A stretch of DNA of 64,000 nt from Mycoplasma sp. (lineage in GTDB: Bacteria; Bacillota_I; Bacilli_A; Mycoplasmatales; Metamycoplasmataceae). Below the pieces are notes generated by a model. It searched no databases and had not been told where the DNA came from. It was given only the letters and a program-made list of their open reading frames with translations. Location of the stretch: NCBI GenBank assembly GCA_014803855.1, contig JAAVAX010000010.1, positions 62,001 to 126,000 on the forward strand. Direction: 5' to 3'. Positions 20,718 to 30,248 of this stretch are shown here, piece after piece (the stretch's first letter is position 1; each line of letters begins with the position of its first letter). The position numbers and the translations under genes were made by a program.

Positions 20718-21689
20718 ATGTCCATAAAAAATCAAAAAGATAAAAGTGTAATATTTGGATTGCCAAATCAATTAAGTTTAGCCAAGGCTATTGCCAAAAA
20801 TTTGAAGATGGAAATAGCTGAGATTGATAAAACAGTATTTTCTGATGGTGAAATGCTTGTCAAATCTGGTCAAACTGTTAGAAATAAAAAAGTTTATATT
20901 ATTTGTAGCATATGTTCACATGATACATTAATGGAATTATTGCTATTTGTTGATTCTTTAAAAAGAGCATCTGCTTCAAATATTGTTGTTATAGCTACAT
21001 ATATAAGTTATTCAAGACAAGATAGGAAATCATCTCAAAGAGAACCAATTGGAGCTAAATTGGTAGCTAGATTATTAGAAACAGCTGGTGTTAACAAATT
21101 AATAACTTTTGATTTACACAACCCTTCAATTCAAGGATTTTATGATATACCTGTAGATGATTTAAGATGAATGTATCCATTAACCAATTCATTACTTAAA
21201 GAGGAGAAAAAAGCAAAATTTACTATAGTTTCTCCAGATCATGGTGGAGCTGTTAGGTCTAGAAGATTAGCTGAATTAATAACCAAGGAAATAAAAATAG
21301 CAATAGTAGATAAAAGAAGAACTGCTCCAAATGTTTCGGAAATAGTAGGTCTATTAGGAGATGTGAAGGATAAAAATTGCATAATTTTTGATGATATTAT
21401 TGATACAGGTGGAACAATAGTCAAAGCTGCTGATTATTTAAAGTCAAAAGGTGCTAAAAAAATATATATAGCTGCTACACATGGTATATTTTCTAAGGGA
21501 TTTGAAATGTTTGATGAAAGTAAGTCAGTTGATTATGTTTTAATTTCTGATTCAATACCTAAAGTAAAGGAAATTAAATCTGAGAAATTGAAAATAATTT
21601 CTTTAGAAAATATGATTTCAAAAGCAATTGATGTAGATATGAATTCTCAATCTATGTCTGAATTATTTCAATCAAGAAAAATTAAATAA
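20718..21689 (+). CDS. prs: Ribose-phosphate pyrophosphokinase (PRPP synthetase)
   Basis: The 323-residue enzyme has the ATP-binding region YISYSRQDRK, the FDLHN metal site and the PRPP loop IIFDDIIDTGGTI. It makes PRPP from ribose 5-phosphate and ATP, the precursor for nucleotide salvage. An in-frame TGA at 21168 encodes Trp. The start ATG 20718 has only weak upstream pairing to 16S rRNA. rsmG starts 2 nt after the stop. Confidence 0.96.
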
Positions 21690-21691
21690 TT

Positions 21692-22387
21692 ATGTTTGAA
21701 TGGGAAAATAAGGTTTTTCAATATATTGATAATAATGAAAGAATATATGAAAAATTAAAAAAATATGTTAATTTAATAATAGAAAAAAATAAAGAATTTA
21801 ATTTAACTGGATTTGATGAAGAAAAAATATGATGTGACGGAATATATCAATCTATTGTCATATTGAATAATTTTATTGATTTGAATCAATGTAATATTAA
21901 TTTATTGGATATAGGTGCTGGAGCTGGCTTTCCTTCAATACCATTTTATATATTTTCACAAGATAAAATTAATTTAACTATATATGAACCTATTAAAAAA
22001 AGGGTTGATTTTTTAAATTTGGTGAAAAAAGAGTTAAATCTTAAAAATTTATTAATTATTAATAAAAGAATAGAAGACTCTAATGAGAATGAAAAATTTA
22101 ATTTTATTTGTGCTCGTGCAGTAATGAGTCTAAACATGTTAATAGAAGTATCTTCAAAATGCGGAGAAATTAATTGTAATTATGTATTTTTAAAATCTAA
22201 AAATGTTTATGAAGAATTAGAAAATTCAAAAAATATCATTAATAAATTATCAATTGATGATTTAAAAATTGAAAAAATTAATCTTAATGATGGTAAAGAG
22301 CATAATATTGTTACATATACTAAAAAAATCAAAACGCCTAATGGTATACCAAGAAAATGAATTGAAATAAAAAGATTAAATAAGTAA
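21692..22387 (+). CDS. rsmG: 16S rRNA (guanine-527-N7)-methyltransferase RsmG
   Basis: The 231-residue protein has the RsmG SAM-binding motif LLDIGAGAGFPSIPF, an N-terminal NLIIEKNKEFNLTGF block and the C-terminal GIPRKWIEIKR that ends most RsmG proteins. It methylates G527 of 16S rRNA. It begins 2 nt after prs, so the two are likely translationally coupled. Confidence 0.93.
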
Positions 22388-22402
22388 TAAAATAAAATTA
22401 AA

Positions 22403-23620
22403 ATGAAAAATAAAATTATATTTCATATTGATGTTGATTCTTTTTTTGTATCAGTAGAAACTTGATTAAGACCTGAATTAAGAGATAAAGATGTTGCAAT
22501 ATGTAAAAACAAACCAAAAGCAGTTGTTTGTTCATTGTCACATTCTGCAAAACAAAAAGGTGCAAGAGTACCAATGAAACTTTATGAAGTTAAAAAATTT
22601 TGTCCTGACATAATTGCTATAGAACCTAGTCATAATCTATATTCAAAAGTCTCAAAAAGAATTTATGATTTTTTAAAAAAGAATTATACAAAAAATATAG
22701 AAGTAGGTTCAATTGATGAGTGATATTTAGATTTAACTGAATTATCTAAAAGATATAAAAATTTAATTTCTTTAGCAAAAAAAATTCAAAAAGATCTATA
22801 TGAAAATATGTTTATTACTGTTTCTATAGGAATATCATACAATAAATTTTTAGCCAAAATGGCTTCTGAATTAAAAAAACCAAATGAAATATCAATCATT
22901 AATAAAAATAATATAAATGAAATAATTTGACCACTAAATATTGATAGATGTCTTGGTATAGGAAAATCATTGTCTATTCAATTAAAGAAAATGAACATCT
23001 TAACAATTGGTGATTTGGTAGATAACAAAGATGAAGATAAGGTTAAAAATTTATTTAAAAATACTTTAGATAAGTATATTGACAATATAATTGGAACTGT
23101 AAATGATGAAAACATTAAATTAGATAATAAATCTTATGATGATACAAAATCAATTGGTGCTCAAATGACATTTGGTGGAAAATATTTAATTGATTTAAAA
23201 GAAATATATGATGCATTCAGATTATTATCAACAAGAGTTTGTGACATTTTAAATAGAAGAAGAGTTGTTGCTTATGGTGTATCAATTATAGTTAAGTATG
23301 TAGATAAGCAAAGATTTTCTTCTTCAATTAAAAAGGAAGAAATTATAAATGATGAAAATCAAATATTTGATATATCAATAAAATTATTTAATAAATTGTG
23401 AAATGAAAAAGATATATTGATGCTTGGTGTATCAGTATTTGATCTTTTTTCTAGTAACACAAATGTAAAAAATGAATCATTATTTAATTTAAAAGATGAT
23501 AATGTAGACATAAATAATAGAAAAATTAATGATTTAATAAATAATTTAAACTATAAATTAGGAAATAATAATTTGAAATTATTAGTTGACATAAAGGATG
23601 GTGATGAAAATGAATGATAA
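22403..23620 (+). CDS. dinB: Y-family DNA polymerase (DinB/UmuC type)
   Basis: The 405-residue lesion-bypass polymerase has the palm motif HIDVDSFFVSVE with catalytic Asp residues, and GSIDEWYLD with the second acidic pair. Helix-hairpin-helix and little-finger regions follow. The last codons are GAA TGA TAA, so the protein ends Glu-Trp and the true stop is at 23618-23620. The 3' end overlaps the next gene. Mycoplasmas carry a related gene (MG360, from memory). No beta-clamp motif was assigned. Confidence 0.9.
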
Positions 23621-24104
23621 TATAACAAAAATACTTTTATTATCTGATATTCATGGTGATGTAAAGGTAATGGAAGATATTATTAAAAAAGTTGACCATG
23701 ATTATTCAATTATAGCTGGTGATTTTACATGTGATGATTCAATAATAAATATGAATTTTAATTATATTGTAAGAGGTAACAATGATTGAAATTCATCATA
23801 TAAAGATATTTTGGATTTTGAAATTAGTGGAATTAAATTTCATTTAGAACATGGTCATTTAATTGGTTCATATTTTCAATTAGATAATTACAATTTTATG
23901 CATAAGCAATTATTAAAATATGGATGTGACATTCTTATTCATGGACATACCCACATTCCAAAAATTTTTACCTATGATGAGGGGATAGTTATTAATCCTG
24001 GATCGACAACATATCCAAGGGGTGGTTCTAATCCATCATATGCTATAATAACAATTGATGAACATAAAAATGTTGAATGTCAAATATTTGATATAGAAAA
24101 ATAA
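23604..24104 (+). CDS. YfcE/MJ0936-type metallophosphoesterase
   Basis: The 166-residue protein contains the calcineurin-like motif set in order: SDIHG, AGDF, RGNND, then HGH and GHTH. These bind two metal ions. Substrates of small YfcE-like enzymes are phosphodiesters, and the physiological one here is unknown. ATG 23604 is preferred because AAAGGA lies 5-6 nt upstream; ATG 23598 and 23610 are alternatives. It overlaps dinB by 17 nt. Confidence 0.88.
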
Positions 24105-24120
24105 TTTTTTAGAGGTGTAT

Positions 24121-25461
24121 ATGCTTGATTTTATTGGTTCAAGAATGCAAAAAGCAATTGCTAAAGCAAATAAAAAAACACAATTAAAAGAAGAAGATAT
24201 TTTATCAATAACCAGAGATATACGATTAGCTTTATTAGAAGCTGATGTTAATTTAACTGTAGTAAAAGATTTTATATCTTCTGTTAAATCTAAAGTTATT
24301 GGTCAAGATGTTATGAAGCAATTAAATCCTGGTCAACAAATGGTTAAGATTGTAAAAGAAGAATTAGTGCATATTCTTGGAGATAAAACTAAAAAAATTA
24401 AAATCAGTAAAAAACCTTTTATTATAATGATGACAGGATTACAAGGTGGCGGTAAAACTACAACTGTAGCAAAACTTGCTTCCTATTATAGAAAAAAATA
24501 TAAATTGGAAAAAATATTATTAGTGGCAGCTGATATATATAGACCTGCTGCTATTGAACAATTAGTTTCATTGGCAAAACAAATTGGTGTTGATTATTTT
24601 GAAATGAAAAATGAACAAAATGTTGACATCATTGTTTCTGAGGCAATTAAGAAATCACATGATGGAAAATATGATTTAGTTATTATTGATACTGCTGGTC
24701 GTCTATCTATTGATGAAAAATTAATGGATGAACTTGTAAGTGTTAAAAAGATTAGTAAACCAGATGAAATATTTTTTGTAGCTGATGCTTTATCAGGACA
24801 AGATATTATAAATGTTGCCAGAACATTTAATGAAAAAATTAATATTACTGGCTCAATAATTACAAAATTAGATTCTGATGCTCGTGGTGGAGCGGCATTA
24901 TCTATTTGTTACTTATTAAAAATTCCAATAACATTTATTGGAACTGGTGAAAAAGTTTCAAACATTGATTTATTTCATCCTGACAGAATGGCAGACAGAA
25001 TTTTAGGTATGGGTGATGTCTTATCATTAATTGAAAAAGCTGAAGAAGTAATTGATGAGAAAAAATCTAAAAAAATGTTTAATAAAATGATTCAAGGTAA
25101 TTTTGATTTAGATGATTTATTAGATAATCTAAGACAAGTAAAAAAATTAGGTTCTATTAGAAAGATATTAAAATTCTTACCAGGTAATTTAAAGATAGAT
25201 GAAGGTAAAGCTTCTAAGGCTGATGACAAATTAAAGCTATTTGAAATACTAATTTCATCAATGACATTAGAGGAAAGAAAAGATCCAAGATTATTAAAGA
25301 ATTCTTCTAGAAAAGAAAGAATTATAAAAGGTAGTGGTAGAACAGTACAAGAATATAATCAACTTGTTAATGAATTTGAAATGATGAAAAAAAGAATGAA
25401 GGAATTTTCATCAAAAGCAAAAAATGGGCAATTTGATCCATCAATGTTTGGAATGGAATAA
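24121..25461 (+). CDS. ffh: Signal recognition particle protein Ffh (SRP54)
   Basis: The 446-residue GTPase has an N domain, a G domain (GLQGGGKTTTVAKLA, DTAGR, TKLDSDARGG) and a Met-rich M domain (KMFNKMIQGNFDLDDLLDNLRQ onwards) that binds SRP RNA and signal peptides. ATG 24121 follows AGAGGTG at good spacing. Transcription ends at a strong hairpin terminator 8 nt after the stop. No SRP RNA gene was found in the window. Confidence 0.97.
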   Translation: MLDFIGSRMQKAIAKANKKTQLKEEDILSITRDIRLALLEADVNLTVVKDFISSVKSKVIGQDVMKQLNPGQQMVKIVKEELVHILGDKTKKIKISKKPFIIMMTGLQGGGKTTTVAKLASYYRKKYKLEKILLVAADIYRPAAIEQLVSLAKQIGVDYFEMKNEQNVDIIVSEAIKKSHDGKYDLVIIDTAGRLSIDEKLMDELVSVKKISKPDEIFFVADALSGQDIINVARTFNEKINITGSIITKLDSDARGGAALSICYLLKIPITFIGTGEKVSNIDLFHPDRMADRILGMGDVLSLIEKAEEVIDEKKSKKMFNKMIQGNFDLDDLLDNLRQVKKLGSIRKILKFLPGNLKIDEGKASKADDKLKLFEILISSMTLEERKDPRLLKNSSRKERIIKGSGRTVQEYNQLVNEFEMMKKRMKEFSSKAKNGQFDPSMFGME

Positions 25462-25468
25462 AAAAAAC

Positions 25469-25510
25469 AACTCCAAGTTTTGTTTGCTTGGAGTTATATT
25501 ATTATTTTCT
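25469..25510 (+). terminator. Rho-independent terminator after ffh
   Basis: AACTCCAAG (25469-25477) pairs perfectly with CTTGGAGTT (25487-25495) around a 9-nt loop, followed by a T-rich tract. The A-run upstream would also give U residues on the opposite strand, so it may act in both directions between convergent genes. Confidence 0.88.
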
Positions 25511-25516
25511 TTCTTC

Positions 25517-25909
25517 CTATAATAAATATGTTCTAATATCAAAAGAGTAAGTCTTATATAATTTTTTTTCAAGATATATTCATTCAAAATTAAAATCAAC
25601 CATTTGTTCTGAAAAAATAGTAACTGAGAATCTTATTTCTCCCATTGATGTTGAAACTCTTGAAACCACATCTTTTATAACTTTCATTATGAATTTGTCA
25701 CCAATAACAGGTTGAGCCTTATTATTAAATTCAACATAATCATAATAATCATTTTCATAAAGTTGAGGAAAAAAATCATTAGCATTTGTTGGAATTCAAT
25801 TATTTTCATAATTATCACTACCTGTATTTGATTGTTTGAGATTTGAACATGATGTGGTTGCAATAAATGGTAAAGTTGTGACTAATAAATATGTGATTAA
25901 TTTTTTTAT
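25517..25909 (-). CDS. Small lipoprotein, 130 aa, with an apparent AUA start
   Basis: From codon 2 the frame reads KKLITYLLVTTLPFIATTSC, a textbook mycoplasma lipoprotein signal peptide with Cys near residue 21. The frame opens at 25933 and contains no ATG, GTG or TTG before the signal peptide. The codon exactly where Met is expected is ATA (25909). An AGGA lies 3-5 nt upstream and AAAGGG further up. The upstream gene ends 4 nt before it. This may be a true AUA start, a decayed start or a sequence error. The mature domain is unrecognised. Confidence 0.6.
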
Positions 25910-25913
25910 TTTC

Positions 25914-27047
25914 CTAGTTTTTCCCTTTCATGATTAACCAATCTTTAAATTCATTAAAAGTAAAATTGTATTTATTTGATTCATTTATTAATTCCATAGA
26001 AATTGTGATTCAATTTAAGTTTTTATTTTCAGTATATGAAAGTTCAAGATTTATTTTATTAATCCCTTGTTCTTCTTTAAAATATGGTTTATCAAAATTT
26101 TGCTCTCAAGATATTTCAAATTGTAAATTATTTATATTTAAATTTATTACTGGAAAAAATAATCCTGAAAATTCAAAAGGTGGTAAATATCCTGGATTAG
26201 AATTTAAACCAAATCCTTTTATTGTCTCTTTTTTATTAAGATCATAATATGTATTCTGTTCAATTTTTATAGTTGAATTTTTTTTGTTTGTATCAATATA
26301 TGCTAAAAATGATGATTTTGATGAACTGGTTATAGGTAATTTATCTAATGAAATTAGTTTTATTACATTAGTATTAAACATTTCATCTCCATTATGTTCA
26401 ATATTCATAATATTTTGATTTCAAATTCCTTGTTGAATTTTACAAGGGCTAAATTTAATTGAAGAAAATGTATTTTTTATTTTTTCTCCATTGATGATTA
26501 TTGAATTTTGAAAATTTAAAAATAAATCCTTTTTATTTGTTATAAAATAATCTTGTTTATATTTTTTATAAGGATTAAGAACTATACCAATAACTCTTGT
26601 GCATTCATTGTTCTTTAAGGTTATTTGTATAGTTTTTATTTTGTTAAAATCTAATGATTCCTGTAACAGTTCAGGACTATATATGGTTTGTGTATAGTTT
26701 GAATTAACATATTTGAAACTAGGTTTTATAACTTTTGTATTTGTATTATTTATATCGAATATTATTTCTTTTACATCTTTACTTATAAATGAAAAGTCAA
26801 ATGCAAACATATTTGTTCTATTATCTCACATGAATTTAATGGTACTTTTGTTAAAAATGCTTTCCTTTCATAAATCAATATTATTAGTTATGTCTGCATT
26901 ATTCTTATCAAAATAGAAAGACTTAATTTCATATTCTTTTTCTATATTATATGAATCAGAATTTATGTCTTGAAACTTGCTTATTATTTTTTTGTTTTGT
27001 ACTAAATTATTTTCAATAATTGGAGTGTGGTGTAAATCTATAATAAT
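25914..27047 (-). CDS. Hypothetical protein, about 377 aa, with an apparent AUU start
   Basis: The frame is open from a stop near 27105 and has no ATG until deep inside the protein. A near-perfect Shine-Dalgarno AAAGGAGG (27060-27053) stands 5 nt before ATT 27047 and 8 nt before ATT 27044, so initiation at AUU is the best reading. The protein is Asn/Lys/Ile-rich, has no signal peptide or membrane segment, and contains many isolated Trp and Tyr. No family was recognised. It is probably co-transcribed with the lipoprotein at 25517-25909. Confidence 0.6.
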
Positions 27048-27279
27048 ATTTTCCTCCTTTCTTTCAGTTTTAAAGTTAAGATCCTTGTAATAATTTATAT
27101 TTTTTTAAAGTTTTAAGCCCAAAATCATTAAATAATTACATAAAAAATATAAATTAAGATCAAAGCATTAATCAATAAGAATTTATATTTGAATTAAATT
27201 TATGTCATTTTTTTACCTCCTTACAACCATATATGTGTAAAAAATGGTTATAAGTTAAAAAATGTAAAAAAAATTTGAG

Positions 27280-27315
27280 TTTTTCCACATTTCCACACTA
27301 AAAAATGTGGAAAAA
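27280..27315. repeat. 13-bp inverted repeat containing DnaA-box-like sites
   Basis: The arm 27280-27292 is the exact reverse complement of 27303-27315, with a 10-nt spacer. Within it, TTTTCCACA (27281-27289) and its reverse copy (27306-27314) each differ by one base from the DnaA box TTATCCACA; ATTTCCACA (27289-27297) differs by two. It lies between divergent genes and may be an operator, a DnaA-binding site or a minus-strand terminator. Confidence 0.5.
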
Positions 27316-27351
27316 GTCCTATTTATTAAAATATTTTTCATTATAAAGTAT

Positions 27352-27357
27352 TAAAAT
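27352..27357 (+). promoter_or_regulatory. -10-like element of gmk
   Basis: TAAAAT lies 10 nt before the gmk ATG, with no Shine-Dalgarno in between, matching the leaderless spacing seen elsewhere in the window. Confidence 0.4.
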
Positions 27358-27367
27358 TACTATTTAT

Positions 27368-27937
27368 ATGTCTAGGATTATACTAATTACAGGGCCATCA
27401 GGCGTAGGTAAAGGAACTATAGAAAAAGAATTATTTAAGGATAAAAGTTTAAATTTGTATTTTTCTATTTCTGCTACTACTAGACCAAAGAGGGAAAATG
27501 AAATAGAAGGAGTTCATTACTATTTTATAAGTAAGGAACGCTTTTTAGATTTAATTGAAAAAAATGCATTTTTAGAATATAGTAATCATTTTGATAATCT
27601 TTATGGAACTTTATTTAAAGAAGTTGAAGATAAATTAAATGAAGGTAAAAATGTATTAATTGAGGTGGAAACAAATGGAGCAATTAATATAATAAATAAA
27701 TTAAGACAGGAAAACAAAGAAGATATATTAACATCAATTTTTATTGTTCCACCTTCTCTAGAGGAGTTGGAAAGAAGAATTAGGGAAAGAAAATCTGATA
27801 CTGAGGACCAAATTAAGAAAAGATTAGAGAGATCTAAAAAAGAAATGGAATATAAATTATATTTCCAACACGTAATTAAAAATGATAATATTAATATAGC
27901 GATTGATAAAATTAAGGAAATTATAAAAATGAATTAA
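27368..27937 (+). CDS. gmk: Guanylate kinase
   Basis: The 189-residue enzyme has the P-loop GPSGVGKGT at the N-terminus, the GMP-binding segment SATTRPKRENEIEGVHYYF and the lid region RIRERKSDTEDQIKKRL. It phosphorylates GMP to GDP. It is first in gmk-prpC-prkC-def, the same order as in M. genitalium (MG107-MG109, from memory) and close to that in Firmicutes. prpC starts 14 nt after its stop with a strong Shine-Dalgarno (GGAAAGGG). Confidence 0.96.
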   Translation: MSRIILITGPSGVGKGTIEKELFKDKSLNLYFSISATTRPKRENEIEGVHYYFISKERFLDLIEKNAFLEYSNHFDNLYGTLFKEVEDKLNEGKNVLIEVETNGAINIINKLRQENKEDILTSIFIVPPSLEELERRIRERKSDTEDQIKKRLERSKKEMEYKLYFQHVIKNDNINIAIDKIKEIIKMN

Positions 27938-27951
27938 TTGGAAAGGGAAAA

Positions 27952-28686
27952 ATGAAATACGTCATTGAAACAAATATTGGTGTAGTAAGAAATGAAAATC
28001 AAGATAAAGCTAGTGTTTTTGAAAATGACTATGTTTTAGTTGCAGTTCTTTGTGATGGTATGGGAGGACATTTTGGTGGATCATTAGCTTCATCAATTAC
28101 AATAGAAACTTTTAAAAATAGAATGAGTTATTTAACATCAAATAATGACAATATTTATGAATGATTTAAAGAAACAATAAAACAATCAAAACAAAATATG
28201 ATCATTGAAGCTGGTGATGATGAAAATAAAAAAGATATGGGTACAACTGTAACTTCGGCAATTGTATTTAAAGAAACAAAGAAAATAGTTATCTTTAATA
28301 TTGGTGATTCAAGAACTTACATCTTTGATGGACAATTACATCAAATTACAATTGATCACAATTTGATGAATTATTATATTAAAAATGAAGGTGTATCATA
28401 TTTTGAAGCATCTAAAATCCCAGGAGGAGCTGCTTTAACCTCAGCACTTGGTCCTTCTAAAAAAACAAATATAGAGGCATTTAACATTGATGATAATACA
28501 TCTCAAAATAAAAGAGTCCTTATTTTAACTTCTGATGGAGTACATGATCATGTTGAAAAACCTCGTTTTGAGATAATAATGTCACAAAAAACCTCTTTAG
28601 AGGAAAAAGCTAATACTTTAATATCTGAGGCTATCAAAGGTCGTTCAGCTGATAATTTAACTATTGTCATTGTGGAGGTGGAATAA
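27952..28686 (+). CDS. prpC: PP2C-type Ser/Thr protein phosphatase PrpC
   Basis: The 244-residue phosphatase has the PPM metal-binding motifs RNENQDKA, LCDGMGGHFGG, FNIGDSRTYIF, LTSDGVHDH and DNLTIVIVE. It reverses phosphorylation by the adjacent kinase. The 3' end contains GGAGGTGG, which serves as the Shine-Dalgarno for prkC 2 nt downstream, so the pair is translationally coupled. Confidence 0.95.
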
Positions 28687-28687
28687 T

Positions 28688-29596
28688 ATGTCATCATTAT
28701 CAAATATAAATCTGCCATCAAAATATGTAATCAAAAAAGAAATTGGTTCAGGTGGTATGGCTAGAGTATTTTTAGCTGAAGATAAAGAATTAGAAAAGTA
28801 TGTTGCTATTAAAGTATTAAACTTAGATTCTTCAACACCCACTTCAAATCAACAAAGATTTAAAGAAGAGATGAGATTAGTTCAATATATAAAATCACCT
28901 TATATTGTAAAGTTCTATGAAGGTAAATATGATAGAAATATCAAATATTTAGCAATGGAATATGTTCAAGGTAAAATGCTTAAGGAAATAATTGAAATGC
29001 AAGGAAGATTGCAACCAGATAGAGCTGTTGATTATGCTATTCAAATTGCAAAAGGTTTTGCAGAAATTCATGCTCAAAACATAGTTCATAGAGATCTAAA
29101 AACTTCTAATGTTATGATTACAAATACTGGACAAGTAAAAATAATTGATTTTGGTATTGCGATTGGTTCTGATACTGCTAGATTTACTCAGACTGGAAAA
29201 GTTATAGGATCAGTTCATTATTTAGCTCCTGAATTAATTGATAAACAGGAAGCATCACCACAATCTGATATTTATGCTTTGGGTATTATATTATATGAAA
29301 TGTTAATAGGCCATCCACCTCATAGAGGTAAAACTCCATTAGAAACTGCTTTAAAACATAGAACAGATCCAATTACTCAAGTTAATAAAATTTATCCAAA
29401 TATTCCTCAAGCACTTGCTAATGTTGTAACTAAAGCAACTGCTAAGAATAAAGATTTACGTTATCAATCAATGAGACAATTAGAAGCTGATTTATCAGAT
29501 TGTTTATCTCAAAAAAGGGTAACTGAAAAGCCAATTGTTCTTGATGAGAAAAATAATACTTCTAGAAGATTTAGTTTATTTAGTAGGAGAAGATAA
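28688..29596 (+). CDS. prkC: Soluble Hanks-type Ser/Thr protein kinase (PrkC/PknB-like)
   Basis: The 302-residue protein is a complete kinase domain: Gly-loop IGSGGMARVFLAED, VAIKVL lysine, catalytic HRDLKTSNVM, DFGIA and APE. It ends soon after the C-lobe with a basic tail (RRFSLFSRRR). Firmicute PrkC proteins carry a membrane helix and extracellular PASTA domains that bind muropeptides. Both are missing here, which fits a cell without peptidoglycan. ATG 28688 is chosen for its Shine-Dalgarno. Confidence 0.95.
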   Translation: MSSLSNINLPSKYVIKKEIGSGGMARVFLAEDKELEKYVAIKVLNLDSSTPTSNQQRFKEEMRLVQYIKSPYIVKFYEGKYDRNIKYLAMEYVQGKMLKEIIEMQGRLQPDRAVDYAIQIAKGFAEIHAQNIVHRDLKTSNVMITNTGQVKIIDFGIAIGSDTARFTQTGKVIGSVHYLAPELIDKQEASPQSDIYALGIILYEMLIGHPPHRGKTPLETALKHRTDPITQVNKIYPNIPQALANVVTKATAKNKDLRYQSMRQLEADLSDCLSQKRVTEKPIVLDEKNNTSRRFSLFSRRR

Positions 29597-29607
29597 TTAA
29601 AAATAAG

Positions 29608-30168
29608 ATGGATGATCAAAAATTTTTGGTTAATATTGTTAAATTACCAAACAAGATATTAAGAGAAAAATCCCAGGATGTTAAACTACCACTAAATGAT
29701 GAAGATATTCATTTAGCAGAAAAAATGATATATCATGTTGAAGATAGTATAAAACCTAATTCAAAATTTAGACCAGCAGTTGGTGTTGCAGCTATTCAAT
29801 ATGGAATACCAAAAAAAATGTTTTATATATACATTGAAGATAGTGATGGTGAGGTTTTATTTAAAGACCTTTTAATTAATCCAAAGATAATATCCAAATC
29901 TGATACTATGGTTGCTCTTAGAGATGGAGAAGGTTGCTTAAGTGTAAGAGAGTCTGAACCTAATCAAAAAGGTTATGTAAAAAGAAGTTTAAGAATAATT
30001 GTAGAAGGTTATTCATATTTTAAAAAAAAGATTGTAAGACATGATCAATCTAATTATGTTGCAATTGTTTTTCAACATGAATTAGATCACTTAGAAGGAA
30101 AATTATTTATAGATCACATTGATAAAAAGAATCCATGAAAAAAAGACAAAGATCTATATTTAATTTAA
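29608..30168 (+). CDS. def: Peptide deformylase
   Basis: The 186-residue metalloenzyme carries all three deformylase motifs: GVGVAAIQ near residues 58-64, EGCLS with metal-ligand Cys 110, and HELDH at 157-161. It removes the formyl group from nascent proteins. An in-frame TGA at 30136 encodes Trp, so the protein extends 10 residues beyond that codon to the TAA at 30166. It begins 11 nt after prkC. Confidence 0.95.
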
Positions 30169-30219
30169 ATGATTTCTTATAATATATATAGTTGGAAAAT
30201 GTCCTTATTTTTAAAATGT

Positions 30220-30225
30220 TATAAT
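30220..30225 (+). promoter_or_regulatory. -10 element of the phosphorylase gene
   Basis: TATAAT lies 23 nt before ATG 30249, leaving room for the Shine-Dalgarno GAAAGG (30238-30243). This is a normal leadered promoter, unlike many others here. Confidence 0.5.
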
Positions 30226-30248
30226 TAATCTAAAATGAAAGGTTGATT

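Larger units (their letters stand above)
27048..27367. other. Divergent intergenic region before gmk
   Basis: No credible gene lies in these 320 nt. They hold a minus-strand Shine-Dalgarno AAGGAGG (27222-27216) followed at normal spacing by ATG ACA TAA (27208-27200), a 2-codon ORF. They also hold a 13-bp palindrome (27280-27315) and a TAAAAT box before gmk. The palindrome and mini-ORF are discussed as findings. Confidence 0.55.

Noticed and set aside
25914-25933. ATG 25931 as the start of the small lipoprotein
   Set aside because: It is in the wrong frame; it lies in the last codons of the upstream gene and meets a TAG four codons later.
27280-27315. Chromosome origin
   Set aside because: There are only three imperfect DnaA-box-like sites and no dnaA, dnaN or other origin-linked genes nearby.
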